A DNA stretch of 64,000 nt, from NCBI RefSeq assembly GCF_002002905.1, contig NZ_CP019509.1:3898241-3962240 (forward strand), given 5' to 3'. The position numbers were made by a program, and so were the translations under genes. This document shows positions 19,517 to 28,726 of this stretch, piece by piece (positions within the stretch are counted from its first letter, which is position 1; every line of letters starts with the position of its first letter). This stretch comes from Aquaspirillum sp. LM1 (GTDB lineage: Bacteria; Pseudomonadota; Gammaproteobacteria; Burkholderiales; Aquaspirillaceae). Below the pieces are notes generated by a model, which was not told the origin of the DNA, did no database searches, and was given only the letters and a program-made list of their open reading frames with translations.

Positions 19517-20968
19517 ATGCATGCCCTTCAAGTGCTTGCCGACGAACACCAGTCTCTGGCCGCCATCCTGCATGCCCTGCATTTCATGCTCAAGGAAATT
19601 GCCGCTGGCCGGCTGCAGCCCGACATGGCCCTGCTGCGTGCCATGGTCCACTACCTGGACGCTTACCCAACCGAATGCCACCACCCGCGCGAAGAGCGCC
19701 TGCTGTTTGCCCGGCTGCGCGCACGCACCCAGGCTGGCGACGCCCTGCTGGCCGAGCTGGCCGCCCGCCATGGCGAAACCAGCGTGCGCGCCCAGGCCCT
19801 GCGTGCTGCGCTGGACGCCTATTGCGCCCAGCCGCACGAGGTTGGCCCGCTCAGCGTTGCCTTTGACGCCTACGCCACCTTTTACCGCAGCCTGATGCTG
19901 CAGGAAGAGCAACAGCTGCTGCCCTTGCTGCGCCAGCATCTGCTGGCCGACGACTGGGCAGCGATGGACGTGGCACTGGCTGAAGCGCCGGCGGAATTCA
20001 CCGCGCTGTTTTCCCGCCTGGTGGCTGCTGCACCGCCGCCGGTGGGGCTGGGCATTGGCCCCTACCCTGATGACTTTCCCCCTGTCCGACCAAGGAATGC
20101 CCCGATGAGCGAATCTGTCCTGACCGAAGCCGCCACCAGCCGTTTTGTCCGCATCCGCGAAGGTGAGCTGGACCTGCAACTGCACTACAACGATGCCGGC
20201 AGCGGCAGCGAAACCGTGGTGATGCTGCACGGCTCCGGCCCCGGTGCCAGTGGCTGGGCCAACTTCAACCGCAATGTCGAACCGCTGGTGGCCGCTGGCT
20301 ACCGGGTGATTCTGATGGATTGCCCCGGCTGGAGCAAAAGCGACCCGATTATCTGCACTGGCTCGCGCTCGGAACTCAATGCCCGCGCGCTCAAGGGCCT
20401 GCTCGACGCCATTGGTCTGGCGCGGGTGCATATCATCGGCAATTCCATGGGCGGCCACAGCGCAGTGGCGTTTGCCCTGGCTTACCCCGAGCGGGTGGGC
20501 AAGCTGGTGTTGATGGGCGGCGGCACTGGCGGCCCCAGCCAGAGCGTGCCGATGCCCACAGAAGGCATCAAGCTGCTGCAGGCGCTGTACCGCGAACCCA
20601 GTATTGAAAACCTGAAAAAAATGATGGCGGTCTTCGTGTTTGACAGCAGCAGCCTGACCGAAGCGTTATTCCAGGCCCGGCTGGACAATATGCTCGCCCG
20701 CCGCGATCACCTGGAAAACTTTGTCAAAAGCCTGGCCGCCAATCCCAAACAATTTACCGACTACGGCCCACGCCTGGGCGAAATTGCCGCGCCCACGCTG
20801 ATTATCTGGGGGCGTGACGACCGCTTTGTGCCGATGGACATTGGCCTGCGCCTGCTGTGGGGCCTGCCTAACGCCCAATTGCACATCTTCAACCGCTGCG
20901 GCCACTGGGCACAGTGGGAACACGCCGATGCCTTTAACCGCATGGTGGCGGATTTCCTGATGCACTAA
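19517..20968 (+). CDS. mhpC: Hemerythrin-like domain fused in frame to MhpC hydrolase
   Basis: A continuous 483-residue frame. Residues 1-170 are a hemerythrin (HHE)-like helical bundle with candidate iron ligands His11 (DEHQSL), His55/56 and Glu59/60 (CHHPREE), His85 and Glu130/131. The last expected His (before the final EE motif) is Leu126, so iron binding may be altered. Residues 197-483 are MhpC, the alpha/beta hydrolase that splits the meta-cleavage product into succinate (or fumarate) and hydroxypentadienoate: [11 protein letters not shown] oxyanion region, nucleophile Ser in GNSMGGHS, acid Asp in WGRDDRF and a C-terminal His in [15 protein letters not shown] precedes ATG 19517. A second start with AAGGA lies at 20105 (Met197), so free MhpC could also be made. 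Confidence 0.85.
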   Translation: MHALQVLADEHQSLAAILHALHFMLKEIAAGRLQPDMALLRAMVHYLDAYPTECHHPREERLLFARLRARTQAGDALLAELAARHGETSVRAQALRAALDAYCAQPHEVGPLSVAFDAYATFYRSLMLQEEQQLLPLLRQHLLADDWAAMDVALAEAPAEFTALFSRLVAAAPPPVGLGIGPYPDDFPPVRPRNAPMSESVLTEAATSRFVRIREGELDLQLHYNDAGSGSETVVMLHGSGPGASGWANFNRNVEPLVAAGYRVILMDCPGWSKSDPIICTGSRSELNARALKGLLDAIGLARVHIIGNSMGGHSAVAFALAYPERVGKLVLMGGGTGGPSQSVPMPTEGIKLLQALYREPSIENLKKMMAVFVFDSSSLTEALFQARLDNMLARRDHLENFVKSLAANPKQFTDYGPRLGEIAAPTLIIWGRDDRFVPMDIGLRLLWGLPNAQLHIFNRCGHWAQWEHADAFNRMVADFLMH

Positions 20969-21395
20969 GCGCTGTTAACCCCCTGGCGTTGTGGCGTGGC
21001 CTTGGCCGTACTCCCCGTACTGTCTGCGGCCACATGCCTGGCCAGGATGGCAACGCCGCTCTGGCCACCGCTGTGTTGTCACGGCGGGGCGGGCTGCGTG
21101 CGGCCATCGCGTGCCACCAATCCGCACTTTGGCTGTTCTGCTGCGGGCGCGTCAGCGTGATCCCCTGATGGCGCCCGCGCATGCATCGTTTTTTTCTCTG
21201 AACGGGCAGGAAATAACTATTGGAAAAATCGGCCCATTCTTTTCATCCTGATGGACTGGCTGCGACTGCGGTCAGCCCGCGCCGGGGCTCCTTGGCCCCC
21301 CGGCGCAGCGGAATGTGCCCGTCACTGACGGGCCAGGCAAGGCACCGCCAGTGCAACTGGCGTGCATAACGAGACTCACCACTGGAGGAAACACC
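20969..21395. other. 427-base intergenic region and porin leader
   Basis: No convincing gene is visible. Near the porin start it holds two hairpins: a 9-base-pair stem at 21279-21306 (GCGCCGGGG with its complement) and a shorter perfect palindrome at 21317-21333 (GCCCGTCA with its complement). Neither is followed by a T run, so they look like leader structures rather than terminators. An AT-richer stretch at 21185-21245 could contain the porin promoter, but no good -35/-10 pair can be chosen. Confidence 0.5.
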
Positions 21396-22547
21396 ATGAA
21401 ACACGCACACACCCTGCTGGCCGCTACCCTGGCCGGCCTGAGCGCCACCGCTCTGGCCGATGTCACCCTGTATGGTGCCATCGACGAAACCCTGGAAAGC
21501 GTCAGCGCCCGAGGCGCTGCCAACAGCAGCAAGAACATTGGCCAGACCACCCGCATCAACTCCAATAGCTCGCTGATTGGCTTTAAGGGCAGCGAAGACC
21601 TCGGCAATGGCCTGAAAGCCATCTGGCAAGTGGAAAGCGGCATCGCCATTGACACCGGCGGTGGCAACTTTGCCACCCGCGACAGCTTTGTCGGCCTGAC
21701 CAGCCCGAGCGCCGGCACCCTGCAGTTGGGCCTGCTCACCTCATCGGCGCGCGCCATGGGCGGCATTTTCGACATCAACAAGGCCTCCACCGGCATTGGC
21801 ATGTCTGCTGCCCTGCTGGGCAAGCTGGGCAACTTTGCCATTACCGACCCGGCGCTGAAAACCCAGGCCACCGGCACCATTGGCCTGTTTGACAGCCGCC
21901 TGCGCAACTCGGTGCAGTATGTCACCCCCAGCTTTGCCGGCTTCTCCGCCAGCGCGCTGTACGGCAGCGGCGAAAACGGCAGCGGCCCGCGTGCCTACAA
22001 CGCCAATATCGGCGTGAAATACGAAGACAGCGCGCTCTACGCTGGCTTGTCTTATACCCGCTCCACCACCGGTGCCGACGACAGCAGCGCCACCTCGGTC
22101 AGCGCCTTTCGCAAACTGTCCGACCTGCGCGCTGCTGCCATCTACCGCTTTTCGGCCAATACCCGGATTGGCCTGATTTACGACCGCACCGAAGGCGACC
22201 TGACCCAGGCCGCCAGCCTGGTATATGGCACCCGTGAGCTGAAGCAGTCGGTCTGGTATGTGAACGGTGCGCTGGGCGTGGGCAACCATGGCCGGGTGAT
22301 TGCCCAGTATGGCCAGTCGGGCAAGCTTAGCGGCGGCAATAGCAGCCTGGCCGACAGCGGCAAGGCGCAGCACTACGCGCTGGGCTACGAGTACGACCTG
22401 TCCAAACGCACCCTGCTCAAGGCCATGTACAGCGAAATCCGCAACAACAGCGCCGCCAACTATGACTTTGGTATCGGCGCGGTGGGCAATGTGGCGGCTG
22501 GTGCCGATCCGAAGGGCTTTGCCGTTGGCCTGCGCCACACCTTCTGA
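21396..22547 (+). CDS. Gram-negative general porin (Neisseria/Burkholderia type)
   Basis: A 383-residue outer-membrane beta-barrel porin. The signal peptide ends LSATALA and the mature protein begins DVTLYGAIDETLES, the standard opening of the betaproteobacterial trimeric porins. The conserved LIGFKGSEDLGNGLKAIWQVE and the C-terminal GFAVGLRHTF, ending in the phenylalanine needed for outer-membrane assembly, are present. Ribosome site GGAGG precedes the ATG by eight bases. It follows the aromatic operon on the same strand after 427 bases and may supply outer-membrane uptake of the substrate, but it could equally be a housekeeping porin. A strong terminator follows. Confidence 0.92.
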   Translation: MKHAHTLLAATLAGLSATALADVTLYGAIDETLESVSARGAANSSKNIGQTTRINSNSSLIGFKGSEDLGNGLKAIWQVESGIAIDTGGGNFATRDSFVGLTSPSAGTLQLGLLTSSARAMGGIFDINKASTGIGMSAALLGKLGNFAITDPALKTQATGTIGLFDSRLRNSVQYVTPSFAGFSASALYGSGENGSGPRAYNANIGVKYEDSALYAGLSYTRSTTGADDSSATSVSAFRKLSDLRAAAIYRFSANTRIGLIYDRTEGDLTQAASLVYGTRELKQSVWYVNGALGVGNHGRVIAQYGQSGKLSGGNSSLADSGKAQHYALGYEYDLSKRTLLKAMYSEIRNNSAANYDFGIGAVGNVAAGADPKGFAVGLRHTF

Positions 22548-22588
22548 TTTTCTTCCTGTTTGCTAGCACGCTTCAGCACCCCAGCTTG

Positions 22589-22621
22589 GACCTCCTCTGC
22601 CCCAGATGGAGGTCTTTTTTT
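22589..22621 (+). terminator. Rho-independent terminator after the porin gene
   Basis: A perfect 7-base-pair stem GACCTCC/GGAGGTC with a 12-base loop is followed by seven T residues, 41 bases after the porin stop. Confidence 0.85.
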
Positions 22622-22685
22622 CTGGTGCTGACAAACGAGCCCAGCCCGTCAATGACCCCGACAACCCAAAAATGGAGCGTGTGGC

Positions 22686-24299
22686 ATGACGCTTTTTCCT
22701 GTTGAAACCCCTTTCCCGCGCGGCAAGGTGGTGGTGTGTCAGTACGATCTTGACTTCAACCTGACCTACGTCAACCCGGCCTTTGCCGAGATGGCCGGTT
22801 ACGCGCGTGAGGAACTGCTCGGGCTGGCGGTGGGGCGGATTGTTCACCCCGATGTGCCGCCCGAATTGATTGCCGATATCCGCCAGACCACCGCCCAGGG
22901 CCGGCCCTGGCGTGGCATGGCCAAAACCCTGCGTCGCGATGGCGGCTATGTGTGGTCAGACTCGCTGATTATTCCGGTACTGCGCCAGGGGAAAATCACC
23001 GGCTATATGGCCATTCGCAGCGAAGCCAGCCCGCAGCGGATTGCCGCCGAAGAACAGCGCTACCGCGACATCCGCAGCGGTGCCTGCCGTTATCGGTCGG
23101 CCATGCGCCAGCGCTGGAGCGGAGTCACGGCATTTCATCTGCTGGCCGCGCTGGGGGTGTCGGCCAGTGTGCTGGCGGCGGATGTGCTGGCGCTGGTGCT
23201 GGCCCCGCAGGCGGTGGCACCTTACCAGCCGCTGTGCCTGGCGCTGGCGGCGCTGGCCTGGGGAGCCACCGTGGGGTCGGCCCGCTGGCTGGGGCAGCGC
23301 ACCCTGCGCGGCCTGCACGACATTGTGCAGTGCTTCCGGCGCATGGCCGAAGGCGACCTGAGCCGGGAGATTCCGGTGGGCGGTGAGGATGAAGTGGGCC
23401 ATGTGCAGGAGTCATTGGGGGTGATGCAAGGGCATTTGCAGGTGTTGCTGGATGAAATCCGTACGGCGGCGATGCTGACCGAGCAGGAAAACGGCCAACT
23501 GCGCCAGCGGATTGCGCAACTGAGCCAGTCGGCAGCCAGCCAGCAGGCCGGCATGCTGACCGTCCACGCCGCCACCGCCGACAATGCCGAAGTGGTGGCT
23601 GGCGTGGCCAGCGCCGCCCACACCGCCGCCGAGGCGGCGGAAGGTTCGTTAAGCCTGATCCAGCAGGGTTGCCAGCAGCTGGATACTGCCGCCGCTGCCG
23701 CCCGCCAGGCCGCCCTGGCGGTGGACGACGGCACCCAGGCGCTGGAGCAGCTGACGCAGTCGATTGGCGAGGTGGACAGCATGGCCCAGCTGATTCGCGA
23801 CATTGCCGACCAGACCAATCTGCTGGCACTCAACGCCGCGATTGAAGCCGCCCGCGCCGGCGAGCAGGGGCGGGGCTTTGCCGTGGTGGCCGACGAGGTA
23901 CGCCGGCTGGCGGAAAGCACCACCGGCAGCACCCAGGGCATTGGCCAGCGCCTGCAGGAGATTCGCCAGGTGACCCAGCGCACCCGCCAGGCGATGCAGG
24001 CCGCCGCCCGCCACGCCCATCTGGCCCACACCACGGTGCAGCCGGGGCGCGACATCATGCAGGCGATTGCCGGGCGCAGCCAGCAGGTGGCCGACCAGGC
24101 CCAGCATATTGCCCAGGCCTGCCAGGCGCAGGTGCAATCAGCGGCGGCAGTCACCGGGGAGGTAACCGGCCTGAGCCAGCAGGCGGCAGGCAATCAGGCG
24201 TGTTTGCACGCGGTGGAGCACGGCGTAGCGGCGGTGCAGGCACAGGTAACCGGGCTGGCGGAGCGGGTGGGCCGTTTTCGCGTGGTGGTGTTGCGGTAA
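22686..24299 (+). CDS. Aer-like methyl-accepting chemotaxis protein with PAS domain
   Basis: A 537-residue chemoreceptor. The N-terminal PAS domain (about 15-115) closely resembles that of the FAD-binding aerotaxis receptor Aer: [24 protein letters not shown] and [12 protein letters not shown]. Two adjacent hydrophobic segments (about 147-173 and 180-200) anchor it without a periplasmic domain, as in Aer. A HAMP-like stretch and the signalling domain follow, with the tip [20 protein letters not shown] near 373-392. It should sense redox or oxygen through a cofactor and signal to CheA/CheW. There is no C-terminal NWETF-type pentapeptide for methylation-enzyme docking. Its position after an oxygen-consuming aromatic pathway suggests linked energy taxis, which is inference. 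Confidence 0.87.
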   Translation: MTLFPVETPFPRGKVVVCQYDLDFNLTYVNPAFAEMAGYAREELLGLAVGRIVHPDVPPELIADIRQTTAQGRPWRGMAKTLRRDGGYVWSDSLIIPVLRQGKITGYMAIRSEASPQRIAAEEQRYRDIRSGACRYRSAMRQRWSGVTAFHLLAALGVSASVLAADVLALVLAPQAVAPYQPLCLALAALAWGATVGSARWLGQRTLRGLHDIVQCFRRMAEGDLSREIPVGGEDEVGHVQESLGVMQGHLQVLLDEIRTAAMLTEQENGQLRQRIAQLSQSAASQQAGMLTVHAATADNAEVVAGVASAAHTAAEAAEGSLSLIQQGCQQLDTAAAAARQAALAVDDGTQALEQLTQSIGEVDSMAQLIRDIADQTNLLALNAAIEAARAGEQGRGFAVVADEVRRLAESTTGSTQGIGQRLQEIRQVTQRTRQAMQAAARHAHLAHTTVQPGRDIMQAIAGRSQQVADQAQHIAQACQAQVQSAAAVTGEVTGLSQQAAGNQACLHAVEHGVAAVQAQVTGLAERVGRFRVVVLR

Positions 24300-24432
24300 G
24301 GTGTACCGAAGGGGGCGCGGTGGCGCGCCCCTGGTGCAACAGCTTGCGCTTTAGCTTAGTTTTTGCGAGCAAACTTGCACAAGATCAAGTTATGCTCAAA
24401 TAGCTATTGAACTAACCTATTGATCTTTAAAA

Positions 24433-26064
24433 ATGATGTCCACCCAAACTTCCCACCGCCTGAAACCCATCCTGTTCAGTTTTATTGGCATCATGGCCCT
24501 GCTGCAGGTCATCGTCGCCGTGATCGCCACCTTCAGCCTGCAACGCGTGCTGGATAACGACGAAAAAGAACACACCATCATCCACACGCTGAAACATAAT
24601 ATGGTTGACGCCCGCTTCCATATTGTTCAGGTGCAGCAGTTTCTCACCGACGCCAGCGCCACGGGCGAACGTGATCCCTTGCAGGAGGCTGCCGCACACT
24701 ACCAGGCCTTGCAGGGCAATCTGCAAGCCATTGCCAGGTTTGACGCCAGCCTGAGCGGTGAAATCAGCCAGATTACCCGCCTGACCGAGCAGTTTCACCA
24801 GGTGGGGCTGCGCATGGCCGAAGCGTATATCACTCAGGGCCGCGACGCCGGCAATGTGCTGATGAAAGCGCCGCAAGAGGGTTTTGACGACCGCGCCAGC
24901 GCGCTGACCCAACAGATAGAGGCGATGGCCGCCAAGGTAGACGCCATGGTGCGCGCCTCGGAACAAACCACCCAAGATACGGTGAACACCCTGCGTCTGG
25001 TGGTGGTGGGCCTGAGTTCAGCACTGGCGGTGCTGATAGTGCTGGGCGGGGGCTGGCTGTACCGCAAGGTGTTTGGCATGCTGGGCGGCGAGCCAGGGTT
25101 GGCGGTTAGCCTGGCCCAGCATATTGCCCAGGGCGACCTGACCCGGCGCATTGCGCTGGATACGCTGCCGGATGACAGCCTGCTGGCGGCGCTGGGCGAC
25201 ATGCGCACCCATCTGCACGGGGTGACCCACACCATCCATGGCTTGTCCCGGCAACTGGACGGCGATGCTCACGCGCTGGCCGCCACTTCCAGCCAGATGG
25301 AAGCCGGCGCCCACGAACAGAGCGACGCCACCCGTGCCATGGCTGCCGCCATGGAGCAGATTCAGCACAGCATTGCCCAACTGAGCCAGCAAAGCGGCGA
25401 AGTGGGCCACGAAGCCAGCGAAGCCAGCCAGATGGTAGATGCCTGCGCCGAGTTGATTCACCAAAGCGAAGACGGCGTGCGCGATATTGCCAGCCAGTTT
25501 CAGCAGGCTGCCGGGGCGATTGGCGCGCTGCACCAGCAAACCGACGCCATTGCCAGCATTACCCAAACCATTCATGACATTGCCGACCAGACCAATCTGC
25601 TGGCGCTGAACGCGGCAATTGAGGCGGCCCGCGCCGGCGAAACCGGACGTGGCTTTGCTGTGGTGGCCGACGAAGTGCGCAAGCTGGCTGAACGCACCGG
25701 CAGCGCCACCCTGGAAATTTCCGGGCAGATTGCCACGCTCAGCACGCATATGCGCCATGTGGTGACGGTGATGGAACAGGGCGTGGACGCCAGCCAGCAA
25801 GGCGTGGCGCATACCCGGCAAGTCAGCCAGGCCATGGGCGGCATCCGCGCCAATACCGAACGCATCAACGAGCATATTCACGGCGTGGCACTGGCACTGA
25901 GCGAACAGCAACAAGCCATGGGCGAGCTTGGTCAGCGGCTGGAAGTGGTGGTCGGCATGAGCGACACCCATCACCACACCATCGAAACCACCGCCCACGC
26001 CGCCAGCCAGCTGACCGCCAACGCGCATGCGCTGGCCGAGGCGGTGGCGCATTTCAAAACCTGA
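24433..26064 (+). CDS. Methyl-accepting chemotaxis protein with periplasmic helical-bundle sensor
   Basis: A 543-residue chemoreceptor. One membrane segment lies at about 13-35, an alpha-helical periplasmic domain of four-helix-bundle type at 36-190, and a second membrane segment at about 193-213 ([20 protein letters not shown]). HAMP follows, then a signalling domain with the tip [20 protein letters not shown] near 383-402. No C-terminal pentapeptide is present. The ligand is unknown. Two ATGs in a row start the gene; the ribosome site upstream is weak (TTTAAAA). The 133-base upstream region is the AT-richest around, with a degenerate FNR-like sequence that I do not count as a site. Confidence 0.9.
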   Translation: MMSTQTSHRLKPILFSFIGIMALLQVIVAVIATFSLQRVLDNDEKEHTIIHTLKHNMVDARFHIVQVQQFLTDASATGERDPLQEAAAHYQALQGNLQAIARFDASLSGEISQITRLTEQFHQVGLRMAEAYITQGRDAGNVLMKAPQEGFDDRASALTQQIEAMAAKVDAMVRASEQTTQDTVNTLRLVVVGLSSALAVLIVLGGGWLYRKVFGMLGGEPGLAVSLAQHIAQGDLTRRIALDTLPDDSLLAALGDMRTHLHGVTHTIHGLSRQLDGDAHALAATSSQMEAGAHEQSDATRAMAAAMEQIQHSIAQLSQQSGEVGHEASEASQMVDACAELIHQSEDGVRDIASQFQQAAGAIGALHQQTDAIASITQTIHDIADQTNLLALNAAIEAARAGETGRGFAVVADEVRKLAERTGSATLEISGQIATLSTHMRHVVTVMEQGVDASQQGVAHTRQVSQAMGGIRANTERINEHIHGVALALSEQQQAMGELGQRLEVVVGMSDTHHHTIETTAHAASQLTANAHALAEAVAHFKT

Positions 26065-26144
26065 GGGGGGGCGGGTGTCTGGCTGGGCAATTGCACAAAT
26101 TACGATGCCTTGAGCTCGCTCACCCGCCACGCTACACTTGGGCG

Positions 26145-27179
26145 ATGGTACACCTCCACGACAGCGGTTATAAATACCTGTTTTCCCACGCCGAACTGGT
26201 GCAGGAACTGCTGGAAGCTTTTGCCCCGCCGGGCGTCTCAGCGCTGCTCGACTACACCACCCTGCGCCTGGAAAACGGCAACTACGTCACCCCGGCGATG
26301 AAGCCGCGCGCGGATGATCTTGTCTGGTCGGTCGAACTGCACGGGCAGCGCATTTACCTCTATCTGCTGCTGGAATTCCAATCCACCCCGGACGACACCA
26401 TGCCGGCTCGCATGCTGCAATATGTGGCCGCACTTTACGACCACCTGCTGCGCAGCAAGGCAGTCAATACCACCGAAGGGCTGCCGCCGGTGCTGCCCAT
26501 CGTGCTGTATAACGGCGACGCCCGCTGGCGGCAAAGCAGCGAACTCTACGATCTGATTCGCGTCCATCCGCAGGTGCTCAAGGCTTTTCAGCCCCGGCTG
26601 AAATTCTGGCTGCTGGACGAAGGGGCATTCCCCGCTGCCGAGCTGGAAGACATGCAGCGCGTGGTAGCAGCTATCTTTCGCTTTGAGCACACGCCAGATA
26701 GCGCAGCGGCCAAGCAAGCCATCCGTTGTCTTGCCCAAGCGATTGCCCAATCGCCATTCAAGCAGCGCATCGACCGGGTGGTGACGCGCTGGATAAAACA
26801 CCGGCTGCAGAGCAAAATGCCCGGACTGGCCGTGCCCGATGCCGAAGAATTGACGAAAGGGATGGAAATGCTGGAAACCAATATTGACCGCTGGGAAGCG
26901 CAGGCGATTGCCAGGGGGATGGAGCAGGGCATGCTTCAGGGGGTGCAGCAGGGCATTCAGCAGGGAATGCAACAGGGTATTCAGAAAGGCATGCAGCAAG
27001 GCATTCAGCAGGGTGAAGCCTTGTTGCTGCAACGCCAGCTGACCCGCCGTTTTGGCGCGCTGTCGGCCACACAGCTGGCCAGCATTGCCGCCGCCACGCC
27101 GGCTCAGTTGGAAACCTGGGGCGACCGGGTGCTGGATGCCAAGTCACTGGACGAAGTATTTGGTGAAACACGGCACTGA
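26145..27179 (+). CDS. Rpn family recombination-promoting nuclease/putative transposase
   Basis: A 344-residue RpnA-type protein with a PD-(D/E)XK nuclease core. Opening motif HDSGYKYLFSHAELVQELL, catalytic Asp58 in RADDLVW and the Glu77-x-Gln79 motif in LLLEFQST are present. Members of this family promote RecA-independent recombination and DNA cleavage and are scattered in many bacterial genomes. The C-terminal part (from about residue 258 to 290) is a run of four-residue repeats of the form GMxQ/GIQQ, followed by an arginine-rich helix (QRQLTRRFG). Start 26145 is preferred over the TTG at 26091 because the conserved domain begins at MVHLHDSG. It appears to be a lone gene. Confidence 0.85.
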   Translation: MVHLHDSGYKYLFSHAELVQELLEAFAPPGVSALLDYTTLRLENGNYVTPAMKPRADDLVWSVELHGQRIYLYLLLEFQSTPDDTMPARMLQYVAALYDHLLRSKAVNTTEGLPPVLPIVLYNGDARWRQSSELYDLIRVHPQVLKAFQPRLKFWLLDEGAFPAAELEDMQRVVAAIFRFEHTPDSAAAKQAIRCLAQAIAQSPFKQRIDRVVTRWIKHRLQSKMPGLAVPDAEELTKGMEMLETNIDRWEAQAIARGMEQGMLQGVQQGIQQGMQQGIQKGMQQGIQQGEALLLQRQLTRRFGALSATQLASIAAATPAQLETWGDRVLDAKSLDEVFGETRH

Positions 27180-27371
27180 CCGTGGATTCCCGTGGTGATT
27201 GAGGGCGGAATGAACTACCCCGCACAGCGGGAAGCGATACACCTGCGGTGGTGAACCGCTCAGGCCGTGGCGGCTGACGAGCCGTTAGGATGATGGCGTG
27301 GGTACGATTGCCCTGTTCTTCTGGCAATTTCAGGTAGAGTAACGCCTTCGCCGATTCCGCCTGCCCCGTCC

Positions 27372-28643
27372 ATGACCGTCTCTCCCGTTCCCGATGCTTC
27401 TCCAACGCTGTTTTCTCGGCAGATGCTGATTTGCGTGTTTACCGGCTTTGCCTCCGGCCTGCCGCTGTATGTGCTGATCAACCTGCTGCCGGCCTGGTTG
27501 CGCAGCGAAGGGGTGGACTTGAAGGCCATTGGCCTGTTTGCCCTGATTCAGCTGCCCTACACCTGGAAATTTGTCTGGTCACCGCTGATGGACCGTTTTG
27601 TGCCGCCCTTTCTGGGCCGGCGGCGTGGCTGGATGCTGATGAGCCAGCTGGCGCTGGTGCTGGGCATGGCCGGTTTCGGGCTGTTTGTGCCGCAGCAGGA
27701 TATCTGGAATATTGCCGCGCTGGCGGTGGGGGTGGCGTTTTTCTCCGCTAGTCAGGATATTGTGCTGGATGCCTACCGGCGCGAGCTGCTGCGCGATGCC
27801 GAGCTGGGGCTGGGCAATACCGTGCATATCAACGCCTACCGGCTGGCGAGTTTAGTGCCCGGCTCGCTGTCGCTGATTCTGGCCGACCGCCTGCCATGGC
27901 CATGGGTATTTGCCATCACCGCGCTGTTCATGCTGCCGGGCGTGGCGCTCACGCTGGCGGTGAGCGAGCCAGCCTTGCGCGCGGCGGTGCCAAAAACCCT
28001 GCGCGATGCCGTGGTGCTGCCGTTCAAGGAGTTCATCAGTCGCCAGGGCTGGCGTGGTGCCGCCTGGGTGCTGGGCTTTATCTTTTTGTACAAGCTGGGC
28101 GACAGCATGGCCACTGCGCTGGCCACGCCGTTTTATCTGGATACCGGCTTTAGCAAAACCGAAATTGGCCTGGTGGCCAAGCACGCCGGGCTATGGCCAG
28201 CGGTGATTGGCGGCCTGCTGGGGGGGGCGTGGATGCTCAAGCTGGGCATCAACCGCGCGCTGTGGGTATTTGGCGTGGTGCAGTGCGTGTCGATTCTGGG
28301 CTTTGTGCTGCTCGACCAGATGGGCCCGGACCTGCGCGTGCTGGCGCTGGCCATCGGTTTCGAGGCGCTGGGGGTGGGGCTGGGTACGGCGGCGTTTATT
28401 GCCTTTATTGCCCGCAGCACCCATCCCGCTTACACCGCCACCCAGTTTGCCCTGTTCACCAGCCTGGCCGCCGTGCCGCGCACGGTGGCCAATGCCGCCA
28501 CTGGTTATCTGGTGGAATCACTGGGCTGGACGCCGTTCTTTCTGCTGTGTACGCTGCTGGCACTTCCGGGCATGCTGTTACTCTATAAAGTGGCCCCTTG
28601 GGGAGACGATCCGCCCGCCGAGGCCGCCAGCCACCCGTCCTGA
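27372..28643 (+). CDS. ampG: AmpG-type muropeptide permease (MFS)
   Basis: A 423-residue major facilitator protein with about 12-14 hydrophobic segments. The N-terminal [20 protein letters not shown] and [21 protein letters not shown], and [13 protein letters not shown], are the signatures of AmpG, which imports anhydromuropeptides released from the cell wall for recycling. In many proteobacteria AmpG activity feeds signals for beta-lactamase induction; no ampC or ampR lies here. The ATG at 27372 is the only sensible start; the upstream Shine-Dalgarno is weak. The gene stands alone between the Rpn gene and a chemoreceptor. Confidence 0.88.
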   Translation: MTVSPVPDASPTLFSRQMLICVFTGFASGLPLYVLINLLPAWLRSEGVDLKAIGLFALIQLPYTWKFVWSPLMDRFVPPFLGRRRGWMLMSQLALVLGMAGFGLFVPQQDIWNIAALAVGVAFFSASQDIVLDAYRRELLRDAELGLGNTVHINAYRLASLVPGSLSLILADRLPWPWVFAITALFMLPGVALTLAVSEPALRAAVPKTLRDAVVLPFKEFISRQGWRGAAWVLGFIFLYKLGDSMATALATPFYLDTGFSKTEIGLVAKHAGLWPAVIGGLLGGAWMLKLGINRALWVFGVVQCVSILGFVLLDQMGPDLRVLALAIGFEALGVGLGTAAFIAFIARSTHPAYTATQFALFTSLAAVPRTVANAATGYLVESLGWTPFFLLCTLLALPGMLLLYKVAPWGDDPPAEAASHPS

Positions 28644-28726
28644 TTCTGGGTCAATGCGTCAGTCTCCCTGCCCATACCAAGCGCGCCGGCCCATGTCGCC
28701 AGCGCCGATGCGGAGACTGCACCACC

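Noticed and set aside
20991..21251. An 86-codon frame between mhpC and the porin
   Set aside because: No ribosome site, no homology, and unusual composition; the region looks like leader sequence.
24375..24388. FNR-like sequence TTGCACAAGATCAA upstream of the second chemoreceptor
   Set aside because: Two of five bases in one half-site differ and no reasonable -10 lies at the right distance.
26916..27015. Short regular repeats that might be read as a CRISPR array
   Set aside because: The unit is 12 bases, coding and without spacers; it is a peptide repeat in the Rpn protein. No CRISPR array was found anywhere in the window.
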